A stretch of DNA of 64,000 nucleotides, taken from assembly GCF_030159895.1 (NCBI RefSeq), contig NZ_BSNI01000002.1:498039-562038 (forward strand). Reading direction: 5' to 3'. This DNA comes from Maritalea porphyrae (GTDB lineage Bacteria > Pseudomonadota > Alphaproteobacteria > Rhizobiales > Devosiaceae). Under the pieces are notes generated by a model, which saw only the letters and a list, made by a program, of their open reading frames with translations, had not been told where the DNA came from and searched no databases. The translations under genes and the position numbers were made by a program. Positions 39,063 to 47,654 of this stretch are shown one piece after another; the stretch's first letter is position 1; each line of letters begins with the position of its first letter.

Positions 39063-41513
39063 ATGCATCGTGCCAAGCAGATTTTCGCCATCTTTTCATT
39101 GGCGTTGTCACTCACTTTCATGTTTGCCATGAACGCAAACGCACAGCTTTCAACGCGGGTTCTCACCATCCGCACCATGCCAGCGGACACAAAATTGCAA
39201 TCCGTGTTTATTGATGGGCAGCGGGCGAAAATCATATCCAATCAAAGTGGGTATGCCTTTGTTGAAATCCGAGCAGATGTGAATGATTTCCGCTGTAAAT
39301 ATACCCTCTCGATCATTGCTGAAAATGGGCGCTTCTTGCGTAAGCAATTCGATCTTTGCGAAAATGTTTGGCAAATCGATGTGAGTTTTGAAGATGATGG
39401 CAGCGGTGCATCCCAGAAGCAAATTTCGATTGTTCCCTCCGATCCAAAGGTGCGGATTTTCTCTTTGTCCCTAAACGGTAAGCCGCAAAGCTTTACCGCT
39501 TTTATGGATTCAAACCGGGTGGAGTTTACGCTGCGCCGCGGCCCTTCGGGCTATAAATGTTCAACCGAACTTGAAGCGCTTCTTTCGAACGGAAACAGTT
39601 ATAAGGAGCAGGTCGACCTTTGCGCCAATAACAATGAAGTGGTGCTCGATCTCGAACCAAAACGCGAATATTTTGAAGTGTTTACGGTCCGCTCAAGCAT
39701 CAAGGATGACCGTATTTCATCTGTGCGTGTGGATGGCCGCAAAGTCCCTATCCTGCGTTGGATTTCAGGTGGGGTGCGCACACGGCTTGCCGCTGGCGCG
39801 CCTTCTTTCAGATGCGAAGCAACAATTGAAGTTGGTTTTGCCTCAGGTGCAAAAGCATCAGACAAGATCGACATCTGCGCAGAAAATTTCGATGTCACGC
39901 TGACGCCAACACCGCAATATATCACTGACACAAGCCTAGCCTCACCATTCAGCTGGCGTTTCACTGCGCCGCGTGATGCGTTCGACAATGCGCAATTGCG
40001 TTTCGCGTCAAACAATCGCGCCGCAGGTTTTGTCGCTCTTTGTGAACCGGGCAGCCGTTCAGTTGATGTTTATATTGCAGGCTTCCCAAATCGCGCTGGA
40101 CTTGGCAATCGCACCGACCTTGAAATGTGGGCGGGCCGTTATCAGGGCAAACAAAGCGCTACAGCTGGCCGTGCGCCGGGCGGACCAGATAATGCTGCGC
40201 CTTTCTTCAACATCTCCACAAGTCATGGGCTTTGGAATGGCTTGATCGCTGGATCTGCATATACACTTATCGCAGATGATGAGCACCGCTTGCGTATGTC
40301 GCTAAAGGGCAGCGCCGGCCCTGTGCGTGATTTTGTGCGCGCATGCAACCAACGATTTGACGGCCCTTCTGTAATCGGCGATGTTACCGAAGACAGTTCC
40401 CTAAAGTGGTCGCGTACCACCACCTCTAACGGCGCTCAGCAGTTGCAATTTGGCGATGCGAGCACGGATCGGATTGGGTTCGCGGCGCGATGTGAGCCAA
40501 ATTCAGGCTATGCGGAAGTGATGTTTGCTTCTGCGCCAGGCCAAATGACCGATGGTCGCAACATTTCAATTTTCTGGGACACAGTAGGCAATCAAGGCAA
40601 GCTCAATGCAAGAACCCGCACGGTTGAGGGGATCGATTGGGGTGCTGTGCCAATTGCAACCATGGATGTTGAGGATCGGTTATGGCCAAGCCTTGCAGCG
40701 GGCAATATCGTGCATATTGCCATGGACGGTGATCGTATGAGCACTTATTCGCTCAAAGGCAGCGCTAAGCCTGTACGTGAGTTTGTGGCCGCTTGTCGCC
40801 CTTACGTGCCAGAACCTGAACCTGAGCCAGAGCCAATTGATAATCTGACACCTGATCGCCCAAGCGCGGAAGAAGAAGTGTTTAACACCATTGCTGACAT
40901 CTTCAACAATCTATCCGATCAAAGCGACGGTAAATTGCAGGTGGAAATCAACAGCCCGAGCGCTGCGGCCAAAAAGGTGTTGCAGGACTATCGCAATAAT
41001 CCGAACTTCTTCTGCGATGAAGCACGTGTGCCGACCTCACTTGGCAACCGTCAGGTGAAATCGGGTTTTGCCAACAATAGTTCTGACCTTGTGGACCTCT
41101 ATCAGATCCAGCCGAACGGTCAGCGCGTCCGAGTGCGGGATATTCCGCCCGGTGCTCGGCTTACGGTAACAGCTGATGCGGGCCAGTCCTGGGAAGTGCG
41201 CCGCCGCAATGGTGGCTGCCTCACCAGCTTTGCTTCGCCAAACAATGATGTGGTGTTCTCGATCAAAGACAATATGGGGCAAGCGGACCGCGAGGCGTTT
41301 GTGAAAACATATCGCTGCGGCGCGCGGCAAACCCATGTGTTGGTCGCACCAAATCATGGTTTCTCGATTGTCGGCGGCCAAATCGGGTTCCATCGTGCAA
41401 GCGTTGCAGGTCGAACTCAAAATGTTTGGGCCCGCACAAGCGCAGTGATCGACAATCAACGTTTGGTTGTCCGAGGCAGCGAAGCGCCGGATCTTGATTG
41501 CGTCGCACGCTAA
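39063..41513 (+). CDS. Large secreted protein with Cys-framed repeats and a VHL-beta-like C-terminus
   Basis: 816 aa from an ATG at 39063 with GAGGG 7 nt upstream; residues 1-27 form a Sec signal peptide ending ANA. Three similar N-terminal units each contain a Cys pair (FRCKYTL...DLCEN, YKCSTEL...DLCAN, FRCEATI...DICAEN), followed by two longer related units (FVALCEPGS..., FAARCEPNS...) with similar FVRAC/FVAAC ends. A (PE)n linker follows at about residues 583-592. The C-terminal 65 residues (SGFANNSSDLVDLYQIQPNGQRVRVRDIPPG in outline, then SWEVRRRNGGC) resemble the VHL beta domain. No enzyme motif is seen. Confidence 0.65.
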   Translation: MHRAKQIFAIFSLALSLTFMFAMNANAQLSTRVLTIRTMPADTKLQSVFIDGQRAKIISNQSGYAFVEIRADVNDFRCKYTLSIIAENGRFLRKQFDLCENVWQIDVSFEDDGSGASQKQISIVPSDPKVRIFSLSLNGKPQSFTAFMDSNRVEFTLRRGPSGYKCSTELEALLSNGNSYKEQVDLCANNNEVVLDLEPKREYFEVFTVRSSIKDDRISSVRVDGRKVPILRWISGGVRTRLAAGAPSFRCEATIEVGFASGAKASDKIDICAENFDVTLTPTPQYITDTSLASPFSWRFTAPRDAFDNAQLRFASNNRAAGFVALCEPGSRSVDVYIAGFPNRAGLGNRTDLEMWAGRYQGKQSATAGRAPGGPDNAAPFFNISTSHGLWNGLIAGSAYTLIADDEHRLRMSLKGSAGPVRDFVRACNQRFDGPSVIGDVTEDSSLKWSRTTTSNGAQQLQFGDASTDRIGFAARCEPNSGYAEVMFASAPGQMTDGRNISIFWDTVGNQGKLNARTRTVEGIDWGAVPIATMDVEDRLWPSLAAGNIVHIAMDGDRMSTYSLKGSAKPVREFVAACRPYVPEPEPEPEPIDNLTPDRPSAEEEVFNTIADIFNNLSDQSDGKLQVEINSPSAAAKKVLQDYRNNPNFFCDEARVPTSLGNRQVKSGFANNSSDLVDLYQIQPNGQRVRVRDIPPGARLTVTADAGQSWEVRRRNGGCLTSFASPNNDVVFSIKDNMGQADREAFVKTYRCGARQTHVLVAPNHGFSIVGGQIGFHRASVAGRTQNVWARTSAVIDNQRLVVRGSEAPDLDCVAR

Positions 41514-41528
41514 TTTTGCAAATTGTTA

Positions 41529-41550
41529 GTTGACCGCTTTTGTGGTCAAC
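41529..41550 (+). terminator. Hairpin after the secreted-protein gene
   Basis: GTTGACC (41529-41535) pairs with GGTCAAC (41544-41550) around an 8-nt loop, 15 nt after the stop. There is no T run, so it is only a candidate terminator. Confidence 0.4.
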
Positions 41551-41604
41551 CAACCCTTCTCCATCTCCCCTCATTGACAAAGCGATCAAAAATATATTGA
41601 GCTT

Positions 41605-41621
41605 ATCAAAATAATTTTGAT
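41605..41621. promoter_or_regulatory. Perfect 17-bp palindrome upstream of the M24 peptidase gene
   Basis: ATCAAAAT-A-ATTTTGAT, with a weaker inverted repeat TCAA...TTGA at 41586-41600, about 20 bp (two helical turns) upstream. Position and phasing suggest a cooperatively bound operator; no regulator gene is adjacent. Confidence 0.45.
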
Positions 41622-41669
41622 GGGCCGATCGCGTTTGAATTTGACGACGGCTCAATTTGGGGGAATCGC

Positions 41670-42764
41670 ATGACAAACAATGTGGATGAGAAACTGTCGC
41701 GTTTGCGCGAACGCATGAGAAGCAAGCAAGTGGACTTGGTCGCGCTTGGTCCCGGTGCCCATGTTCAGTGGTTGTTGAACTATCACCCCTATCCAGATGA
41801 GCGCATGTGCTTGCTTCTTGTTGGCCCCGATGCACATGGATTCGTTATGCCAAAACTGAACGCCGACGCCGTGCGCGCGCACACCGATATCGAATTTTTC
41901 ACTTGGGCAGATGCACAAGGCTATCAAGAGGCATTGAAAACGGCTCTGGCCAAAATCGCTCCCGCCAATGTTAAAAACGTGGCGCTGGATGAAACCATGC
42001 GCGCCGACTTTGCGCTCAATCTGATGGCTGAACTGCCAGGCGCAGCTCATATCTTCACCGAAAGCACCGTGGGCGCATTGCGGATGCGCAAAACGGAAGA
42101 AGAGTTCAAGCTGCTTAAAATGAACGCTTTGCTGGCTGATGGAGCGCAGCAAGCTGCCGCAGATGCGATCAAGCCGGGGGTGACTGAATCTCAAGTGGCA
42201 GATGCGATCAAAGCGCACTTCATCAATAATGATGCAAAGCCAGCTTTTGACATTGTCGGCGCCAGTGAAAATGGCGCGTTTCCGCATCATCACACCAGCG
42301 ATCGTGTGCTCAAAGATGGCGATACGGTCGTTGTTGATTTGGGCGGGTTCAAACAAGGCTATCCAAGCGACATTACCCGCATGGTTTCTATTGGTGAGCC
42401 GAGCGATGAATACAAGAAAGTCCACGCCATTGTGAATGAGGCGGTTGAGGCAGCGCTTGCCGCCGCAAAGCCTGGTGTTGTTGCGCGAGATGTGGACAAC
42501 GCCGCGCGCTCAGTGATCGAAAAGGCTGGCTATGGGGAATATTTCACCCATCGCGCGGGCCATGGTCTGGGCATTGAAATTCACGAACCGCCATACATTT
42601 CAGCAAGCTCGGATGTGGTGCTGGATGAGGGAATGGTGTTTTCCATCGAGCCGGGCATTTATATGCCGGGTAAGTTTGGTGTGCGTTTGGAAGAGATTGT
42701 GTTCTTGCGTGCCGACGGCCCTGAAGTCCTGTCAGAGCGATCTCGCGACGTGGTCGTCGTTTAA
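41670..42764 (+). CDS. M24-family (Xaa-Pro aminopeptidase-like) metallopeptidase
   Basis: 364 aa. An N-terminal creatinase-type domain (about residues 1-120) precedes the pita-bread catalytic domain. Metal ligands: Asp in VVDLGGF, Asp in YPSDITR, His in HRAGHGLGIEIHEPP, Glu in FSIEPGIY and Glu in GVRLEEIV, all present. It releases N-terminal residues before proline or acts on related dipeptides. Two inverted repeats lie upstream. Ends facing the scoAB operon across a shared hairpin. Confidence 0.92.
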   Translation: MTNNVDEKLSRLRERMRSKQVDLVALGPGAHVQWLLNYHPYPDERMCLLLVGPDAHGFVMPKLNADAVRAHTDIEFFTWADAQGYQEALKTALAKIAPANVKNVALDETMRADFALNLMAELPGAAHIFTESTVGALRMRKTEEEFKLLKMNALLADGAQQAAADAIKPGVTESQVADAIKAHFINNDAKPAFDIVGASENGAFPHHHTSDRVLKDGDTVVVDLGGFKQGYPSDITRMVSIGEPSDEYKKVHAIVNEAVEAALAAAKPGVVARDVDNAARSVIEKAGYGEYFTHRAGHGLGIEIHEPPYISASSDVVLDEGMVFSIEPGIYMPGKFGVRLEEIVFLRADGPEVLSERSRDVVVV

Positions 42765-42769
42765 AAAAG

Positions 42770-42793
42770 AAGGGGCAACCTCAGTTGCCCCTT
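42770..42793. terminator. Bidirectional terminator between the M24 peptidase gene and scoB
   Basis: AAGGGGCAA (42770-42778) pairs with TTGCCCCTT (42785-42793) around CCTCAG. On the reverse strand it is followed by a run of T, so it should terminate the thiolase-scoAB operon strongly. Confidence 0.85.
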
Positions 42794-42800
42794 GCTAAAT

Positions 42801-43430
42801 CTAATTGATGATTTTGGCTTCGGTCGCTTGCAGAATGTCGTCTTTTGACACATCCGGTGCCATCTCAACGATTTCCAATCCACCTTCTTTCACGTCAAAC
42901 ACGCCAAGATTGGTGATGATGCGATCCACGACGCCTGTGCCTGTTAGTGGCAGCGTGCATTCCTTTAGAATTTTGGAATCGCCATGCTTATTGGTGTGGT
43001 CCATCACCACAACAACACGACCAACCCCGGCCACCAAATCCATGGCGCCGCCCATGCCTTTTACCAGCTTTTTGGGAATCATCCAGTTTGCCAAGTCGCC
43101 ATTTTCGGCCACTTCCATTGCGCCCAAAATCGCCATGGCAATTTTGCCGCCACGGATCATCGCAAAAGATGTTGCACTGTCAAAATAAGCAGTTTGCGGC
43201 AATTCGGTAATGGTTTGTTTGCCCGCATTGATCAGGTCAGCATCAATTTCATCTTCGGTTGGAAACGGGCCCATGCCGAGCATGCCATTTTCCGATTGAA
43301 GCGTCACATTCACCCCTTCGGGGATGTAGTTGGCGACCATTGTGGGAATGCCAATGCCAAGGTTTACATATGTGCCGTCTTCTAATTCTTGCGCTGCGCG
43401 CGCGGCCATTTGATCTCTAGTCCAGCCCAT
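42801..43430 (-). CDS. scoB: 3-oxoacid CoA-transferase subunit B
   Basis: 209 aa. Catalytic subunit of a class I CoA transferase; the active-site Glu lies in [11 protein letters not shown] and [16 protein letters not shown] matches the family. It moves CoA from succinyl-CoA to acetoacetate (or another 3-oxoacid). Follows scoA by 2 bp and ends the operon thiolase-scoA-scoB. Confidence 0.93.
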   Translation of the reverse strand: MGWTRDQMAARAAQELEDGTYVNLGIGIPTMVANYIPEGVNVTLQSENGMLGMGPFPTEDEIDADLINAGKQTITELPQTAYFDSATSFAMIRGGKIAMAILGAMEVAENGDLANWMIPKKLVKGMGGAMDLVAGVGRVVVVMDHTNKHGDSKILKECTLPLTGTGVVDRIITNLGVFDVKEGGLEIVEMAPDVSKDDILQATEAKIIN

Positions 43431-43432
43431 GT

Positions 43433-44128
43433 CTATGCCTCCCTCACTGTGCGTTGCTCAATCCGCTTTTCGTGCTCACCTTGCACAACCCGATGCACAT
43501 AAATGCCCGGCAGATGGATGTTGTCCGGGTCAAGCGAACCTACGGGAACGATCTCTTCGACTTCCATTACGCAAATCTTGCCGCATGTCGCTGCAGGCAA
43601 ATTGAAGTTGCGTGCGGTTTTTCTAAAAATCGCGTTGCCGGTCTCATCGGCTTTCCATGCCTTCACGATGGAAAGATCGGCAAAAATGCCTTCTTCCATA
43701 ATGTAGGTTTCGCCGTTGAAGTCTTTATGGTCTTTGCCTTCGGCAATTACCGTGCCCACGCCGGTTTTGGTGTAAAAGCCTGGGATGCCCGCGCCACCTG
43801 CACGCATGCGCTCGGCCAATGTGCCTTGTGGGTTAAACTCAAGTTCCAACTCGCCAGACAGATATTGACGCATAAATTCAGCATTTTCGCCCACATAGGA
43901 CGAAATCATTTTTTTGACCTGCTTGGTTTGCAACAAAATGCCAATGCCAAAATCATCAACGCCCGCATTGTTGGATGCGAAGGTGAGATTTTTCACGCCC
44001 GACTTTTTGATGGCGTCCAAAAGCAATTCAGGAATGCCGCAAAGGCCGAAACCACCTGCGGCAATTAACATATCATCATGAAGAATGCCGCTTAGGGCTT
44101 CCTCAGGTGAGCTATAAACTTTGTTCAT
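43433..44128 (-). CDS. scoA: 3-oxoacid CoA-transferase subunit A
   Basis: 231 aa from the ATG at 44128 with GGGAG upstream; a TTG five codons earlier is less likely. Class I CoA transferase alpha subunit with [13 protein letters not shown] (CoA-binding), TFASNNAG, and [15 protein letters not shown]. Works with ScoB to activate acetoacetate. The thiolase lies directly upstream. Confidence 0.93.
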   Translation of the reverse strand: MNKVYSSPEEALSGILHDDMLIAAGGFGLCGIPELLLDAIKKSGVKNLTFASNNAGVDDFGIGILLQTKQVKKMISSYVGENAEFMRQYLSGELELEFNPQGTLAERMRAGGAGIPGFYTKTGVGTVIAEGKDHKDFNGETYIMEEGIFADLSIVKAWKADETGNAIFRKTARNFNLPAATCGKICVMEVEEIVPVGSLDPDNIHLPGIYVHRVVQGEHEKRIEQRTVREA

Positions 44129-44156
44129 ATCTTTCTCCCTCAAACCGCCTTAACGG

Positions 44157-45335
44157 CTAAACTTCAATCGCCATGGCAACGCCCATGCCGCCGCCAATGC
44201 ACAGGCTGGCAATGCCGCGTCCGCCACCGCGTTTTTCAAGCGCATAAGCCAATGTGCCCAAAACCCGCGTGCCGGACATGCCCACCGGGTGGCCAAGCGC
44301 AATCGCACCCCCATGAATATTGACCTTTTTCGGGTCAACGTCCAAATCTTTCACCACAGCTAAGCTTTGCGCCGCAAACGCTTCGTTGAATTCAAACAGG
44401 TCAATCTCATCAAGTGACCAACCGGCACGCTTTGCCGCCAAACGCGACGCAGAAATGGGGCCAAGGCCCATATAGGCCGGATCAAGCCCAGTGTGGGCGA
44501 ACGCCTTGATGGTTGCTATCGGGCTCAAACCTTCAGCCGTTGCGCTCTCACCACGTGCCAAAACAACCGCTGCTGCACCATCATTGATGCTTGAAGAGTT
44601 TGCAGCGGTCACCGTGCCATCCGCATCAAAAATCGGGCGCAGTTTGGCCATTGTTTCAATATTACTGTCAGCGCGAACGCCTTCGTCCGCGCCAAACTCA
44701 AATGTCGATTTGCGGGTTTTGATCTCAATCGGCACGATTTCTTTGTCAAAGAAGCCAGCGCTTTGCGCCGCAGCCGCGTTCTGGTGCGAACGTAGCGCAA
44801 ACTCATCTTGCTCTTGACGCGTTAGGTTATATTTCTGCGCCACATTTTCCGCTGTGTTGCCCATTGGGTAGTTGTGGAACACGTCGGTTAGCGCATCATG
44901 CATCATAGTGTCGACTAGTTCGAGATTGCCCGCCTTCTTGCCTTGACGAACAGCGGCCACGTGCGGCGCGTTGGTCATGCTTTCTTGGCCGCCAGCAACC
45001 ACATAATTGGCCATGCCGGTTTGAATTTGCTGAGCCCCGAGCATGATAGCGCGCAGGCCCGAACCACAAACCTGGTTGATCGTCATTGCAGGGGCATGAT
45101 CGGGCAGACCCGCATGGCGCGCCGCTTGCCGTGCTGGGTTCATACCAACACCTGCGGTCAGCACCTGACCCATAATGGTTTCATCGATTTTTTCTGGGGC
45201 AACGCCGGATTGTTCCACCGCCGCTTTGATGGCAATGGTGCCCAACTGCGCGGCGCTAAACCCTGCGAGTGTGCCGGTTAGACCACCGATGGCGGTACGT
45301 TTGGCACTAAGCAAAACAACATCTGAATTGGACAT
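44157..45335 (-). CDS. Acetyl-CoA acetyltransferase (thiolase)
   Basis: 392 aa from the ATG at 45335, preceded by GAGGAGG. Catalytic Cys in NQVCGSGLRA (about residue 89), the His in GGAIALGHPVGMSG (about 349) and the second Cys in CIGGGMG (about 379) are all present. It interconverts two acetyl-CoA and acetoacetyl-CoA. Together with scoAB it forms a ketone-body/acetoacetate utilisation pathway that yields acetyl-CoA. Promoter shared with the divergent PAS-LuxR regulator. Confidence 0.95.
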   Translation of the reverse strand: MSNSDVVLLSAKRTAIGGLTGTLAGFSAAQLGTIAIKAAVEQSGVAPEKIDETIMGQVLTAGVGMNPARQAARHAGLPDHAPAMTINQVCGSGLRAIMLGAQQIQTGMANYVVAGGQESMTNAPHVAAVRQGKKAGNLELVDTMMHDALTDVFHNYPMGNTAENVAQKYNLTRQEQDEFALRSHQNAAAAQSAGFFDKEIVPIEIKTRKSTFEFGADEGVRADSNIETMAKLRPIFDADGTVTAANSSSINDGAAAVVLARGESATAEGLSPIATIKAFAHTGLDPAYMGLGPISASRLAAKRAGWSLDEIDLFEFNEAFAAQSLAVVKDLDVDPKKVNIHGGAIALGHPVGMSGTRVLGTLAYALEKRGGGRGIASLCIGGGMGVAMAIEV

Positions 45336-45390
45336 ATTTGGCCTCCTCGCCACAAGCAATTCGTCAAGATGCCACAAACCTTAGGGCTTG

Positions 45391-45421
45391 CAATGGTCCA
45401 TTGTTTAGTCGTATTTATACG
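45391..45421. promoter_or_regulatory. Two palindromes in the thiolase/PAS-LuxR divergent promoter
   Basis: CAATGG-T-CCATTG (45391-45403) and CGTAT-TT-ATACG (45410-45421) are both perfect. The second ends 2 bp before the LuxR-type start codon, so protein binding there would block that gene. Confidence 0.5.
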
Positions 45422-45423
45422 CA

Positions 45424-46014
45424 ATGACTGCAGTTGAAAATTCACCCCAATCGGCCCCAAAAAACCGCTTTGAATTGGCTGAAATGCCTGTGCCTTTGGT
45501 GTTCGCCGAGCATCGGATCATCCGCGAATGCAATATAGAATTTGCTACGATTTTCGGCTACACGCCTGAGGAACTCAAGAACACAAGCTTCCATTTGCTC
45601 TATCCAAAATTTGCCGATTTTGTGCGCACCGGCGAGATGTGGAAGTCAAACTTTGCAGGCGGTGTCACCTATTATGATGAGCGCATAATGCGCCGCGCTG
45701 ACAAGTCAGAATTTTGGTGTCAGGTTCGGGGGCGTTCAATGAGTTTGGGGGATCCGTTTGCACGCGCCATCTATTGTTTTGAGCCGCTGCATCGTCCATT
45801 GCGTCCAAATAGTGATCATCTAACCGATCGGCAAAACCAGATCATCACATTGGTCGCGCAAGGCAAAACCAACGCTGCCATCGCAAAAGAACTTGGCCTA
45901 TCCAAGCGCACAGTTGAAGCCCACCGTGCCCGTACCATGAAGGCAATTGGTGTGAAAAACACCGCAGAACTGATTGCTTGGTTTTCAACCTCTGGTAGCA
46001 ACGTTCAAGAATGA
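45424..46014 (+). CDS. PAS domain LuxR-family regulator
   Basis: 196 aa. N-terminal PAS domain (about residues 15-115; FGYTPEELKNTSFHLLYP) and a C-terminal LuxR HTH (about 132-192; LTDRQNQIITLVAQGKTNAAIAKELGLSKRTVEAHRAR in outline). The gene is divergent from thiolase-scoAB, so it probably regulates that operon in response to a small molecule bound by PAS; this is inference. Confidence 0.88.
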   Translation: MTAVENSPQSAPKNRFELAEMPVPLVFAEHRIIRECNIEFATIFGYTPEELKNTSFHLLYPKFADFVRTGEMWKSNFAGGVTYYDERIMRRADKSEFWCQVRGRSMSLGDPFARAIYCFEPLHRPLRPNSDHLTDRQNQIITLVAQGKTNAAIAKELGLSKRTVEAHRARTMKAIGVKNTAELIAWFSTSGSNVQE

Positions 46015-46136
46015 ATCATGTTGAGCGTGCTGAATAGATTTTTACCAGTAAGTCAAATAGCTTAGCGTCATAATGTTGCACTTGTCCAACTAGTGAATTT
46101 CACGTACATTCTTGCTCATTGAGGGAGAATAAAAAC

Positions 46137-46505
46137 ATGAATTTGATTTCAAAAACCATTGCTGTAGCTGGGCTGCTCACAGCTGGTATGCTGGGCAGTG
46201 CTGCTTTGGCGCAGTCTGGCGCTGAGGGGACATTCACCATTTACAATGACACAGCGGGCAATGTGGTTGTTGGCTTTTACACCAATGATGGTACGGGCTG
46301 GTCCAACAACTGGTTGGGCGACCATATGATGCCGGGTCAATCGGCGAGCGCTGAGTTTTTCGCTGAAACAGGTTCTTGCGATCAGCTGTTCCAGGTTGGC
46401 TGGTTAGGTGGCGATGGCTCCGAAGTAATGGACGAGCCGATCTCAATCGATATCTGCCAAGCAACAAATGTGTATCTGGGCGATAACGAAATCAAGTTCG
46501 ACTAG
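46137..46505 (+). CDS. Small secreted protein of unknown function
   Basis: 122 aa from the ATG at 46137 with GAGGGAG upstream. Residues 1-25 form a Sec signal peptide (cleavage after ALAQ). The mature part begins FTIYNDTAGNVVVGFYTNDGTGWSNNWLG and has two Cys (SCDQLFQ, DICQ) that could bridge. Beta-rich, acidic, no enzyme motif. The look is of a small beta-sandwich (jelly-roll-like) periplasmic or secreted protein. Confidence 0.7.
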   Translation: MNLISKTIAVAGLLTAGMLGSAALAQSGAEGTFTIYNDTAGNVVVGFYTNDGTGWSNNWLGDHMMPGQSASAEFFAETGSCDQLFQVGWLGGDGSEVMDEPISIDICQATNVYLGDNEIKFD

Positions 46506-46521
46506 GTTGAGCGCAACAATT

Positions 46522-46547
46522 GAAACGGCTGTTTATTCAGCCGTTTC
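46522..46547. terminator. Bidirectional terminator overlapping the end of the LysR gene
   Basis: GAAACGGCTG (46522-46531) pairs perfectly with CAGCCGTTTC (46538-46547) around TTTATT; the last codons of the convergent LysR gene are inside the right arm. Confidence 0.65.
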
Positions 46548-47450
46548 CACCACCGGATGGCTAATCTGCGCCTTGATCCAGTTGGTAAATTCGACAACGC
46601 CGGGCTTTTCCGCCTTGTCATCAGGTATTGCCAAAAAGTAGGCGTCTTCTGTTTGCAGCGGGCGCTTGTCGATCACCTGCAAACGCCCCACTTCAATTTG
46701 GCTTTCAATCAAATATTGGGGCAACAAGCCAACGCCCAACCCGGCCACGCAAGCTTCAATAATCATTGAGAACTGATCAAACCGATGACCGCGAAACGGT
46801 TCGTCGTTTTCAATATTGTGTTGTTCGAACCAATCGCGCCATGCGGTGGGCCGAGATTGCAAATGCAACAATGGCGCCTTTGGCAAATGTTCAGCGCTTT
46901 TCACCTTGAAATTAGCAATCAGTTCAGGCGAGGCGACAGGCAGCATATATTCAGCACATAGTGGCTGACACGATGCCCCTGCCCAAATCGGACGACCATA
47001 GTGGATAGCCACATCAAAAAACTGTTCTTGCAACGAAAAGGGTGTCCAGCGGCTTTCAAGATTAACGGCCAACTTAGGGTTGTTTTCCAAGAACTGTGGC
47101 AATCGGGGCGCCAGCCAATGCGACCCAAAGGTGGGCAGGGTCGCCACCGATAAGGTGGCGTCAGCTTTGGCCGATGCCATGGTGCGATAAACAAGCCCCT
47201 CGGTTTGCTCAATCAGATATTTCGCGTCCACCAAAAAGCGTGCGCCAGCCTCTGTCAGGACCACCCGTTTGCGAATACGCTCAAAAAGCGTCACACCCAA
47301 TTGCAACTCCAAATCCCGGATTTGCCGCGATATAGCGCTTTGGGTGAGGTTCATCTCTTCCGCTGCACGGGTGAAATTGAGGTGCCGTGCAGCGCACTCA
47401 AACGCGCTCAATGTGTTGATTGAGGGGAAGTTGCGACGACTGGTATGCAT
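46533..47450 (-). CDS. LysR-family regulator (GcvA-like)
   Basis: 305 aa. N-terminal HTH FPSINTLSAFECAARHLNFTRAAEEMNLTQSAISRQIRDLE in outline (about residues 8-50) is of the GcvA subtype; the C-terminal effector domain has LSVATLPTFGSHWLAPRLPQF. It is divergent from the ALDH7-type gene (204 bp apart), so it likely regulates that amino acid breakdown operon. Inducer unknown. Confidence 0.92.
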   Translation of the reverse strand: MHTSRRNFPSINTLSAFECAARHLNFTRAAEEMNLTQSAISRQIRDLELQLGVTLFERIRKRVVLTEAGARFLVDAKYLIEQTEGLVYRTMASAKADATLSVATLPTFGSHWLAPRLPQFLENNPKLAVNLESRWTPFSLQEQFFDVAIHYGRPIWAGASCQPLCAEYMLPVASPELIANFKVKSAEHLPKAPLLHLQSRPTAWRDWFEQHNIENDEPFRGHRFDQFSMIIEACVAGLGVGLLPQYLIESQIEVGRLQVIDKRPLQTEDAYFLAIPDDKAEKPGVVEFTNWIKAQISHPVVETAE

Positions 47451-47468
47451 AAGATTTCCTCATCAAGT

Positions 47469-47482
47469 AATGAAAAATCATT
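47469..47482. promoter_or_regulatory. Inverted repeat in the LysR/ALDH divergent promoter
   Basis: AATGA-AAAA-TCATT, 18 bp upstream of the LysR start codon, is a candidate LysR site. It is short and AT-rich, so support is modest. Confidence 0.35.
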
Positions 47483-47654
47483 GCTTCTTTAGGGCGTTTC
47501 ATTGCTTTATCATGAGAATTACGAATTTAAAAGGCTGCGCCGCCTTGATCCGTCTAAGGTATTAAGGTCGCGACAACCACCCATTTCAACTCTTGCGTGC
47601 TGACAGGTCCAAACATAGATTTGGATAGGTCAGTCGATTAATTTGGAGCCAATC

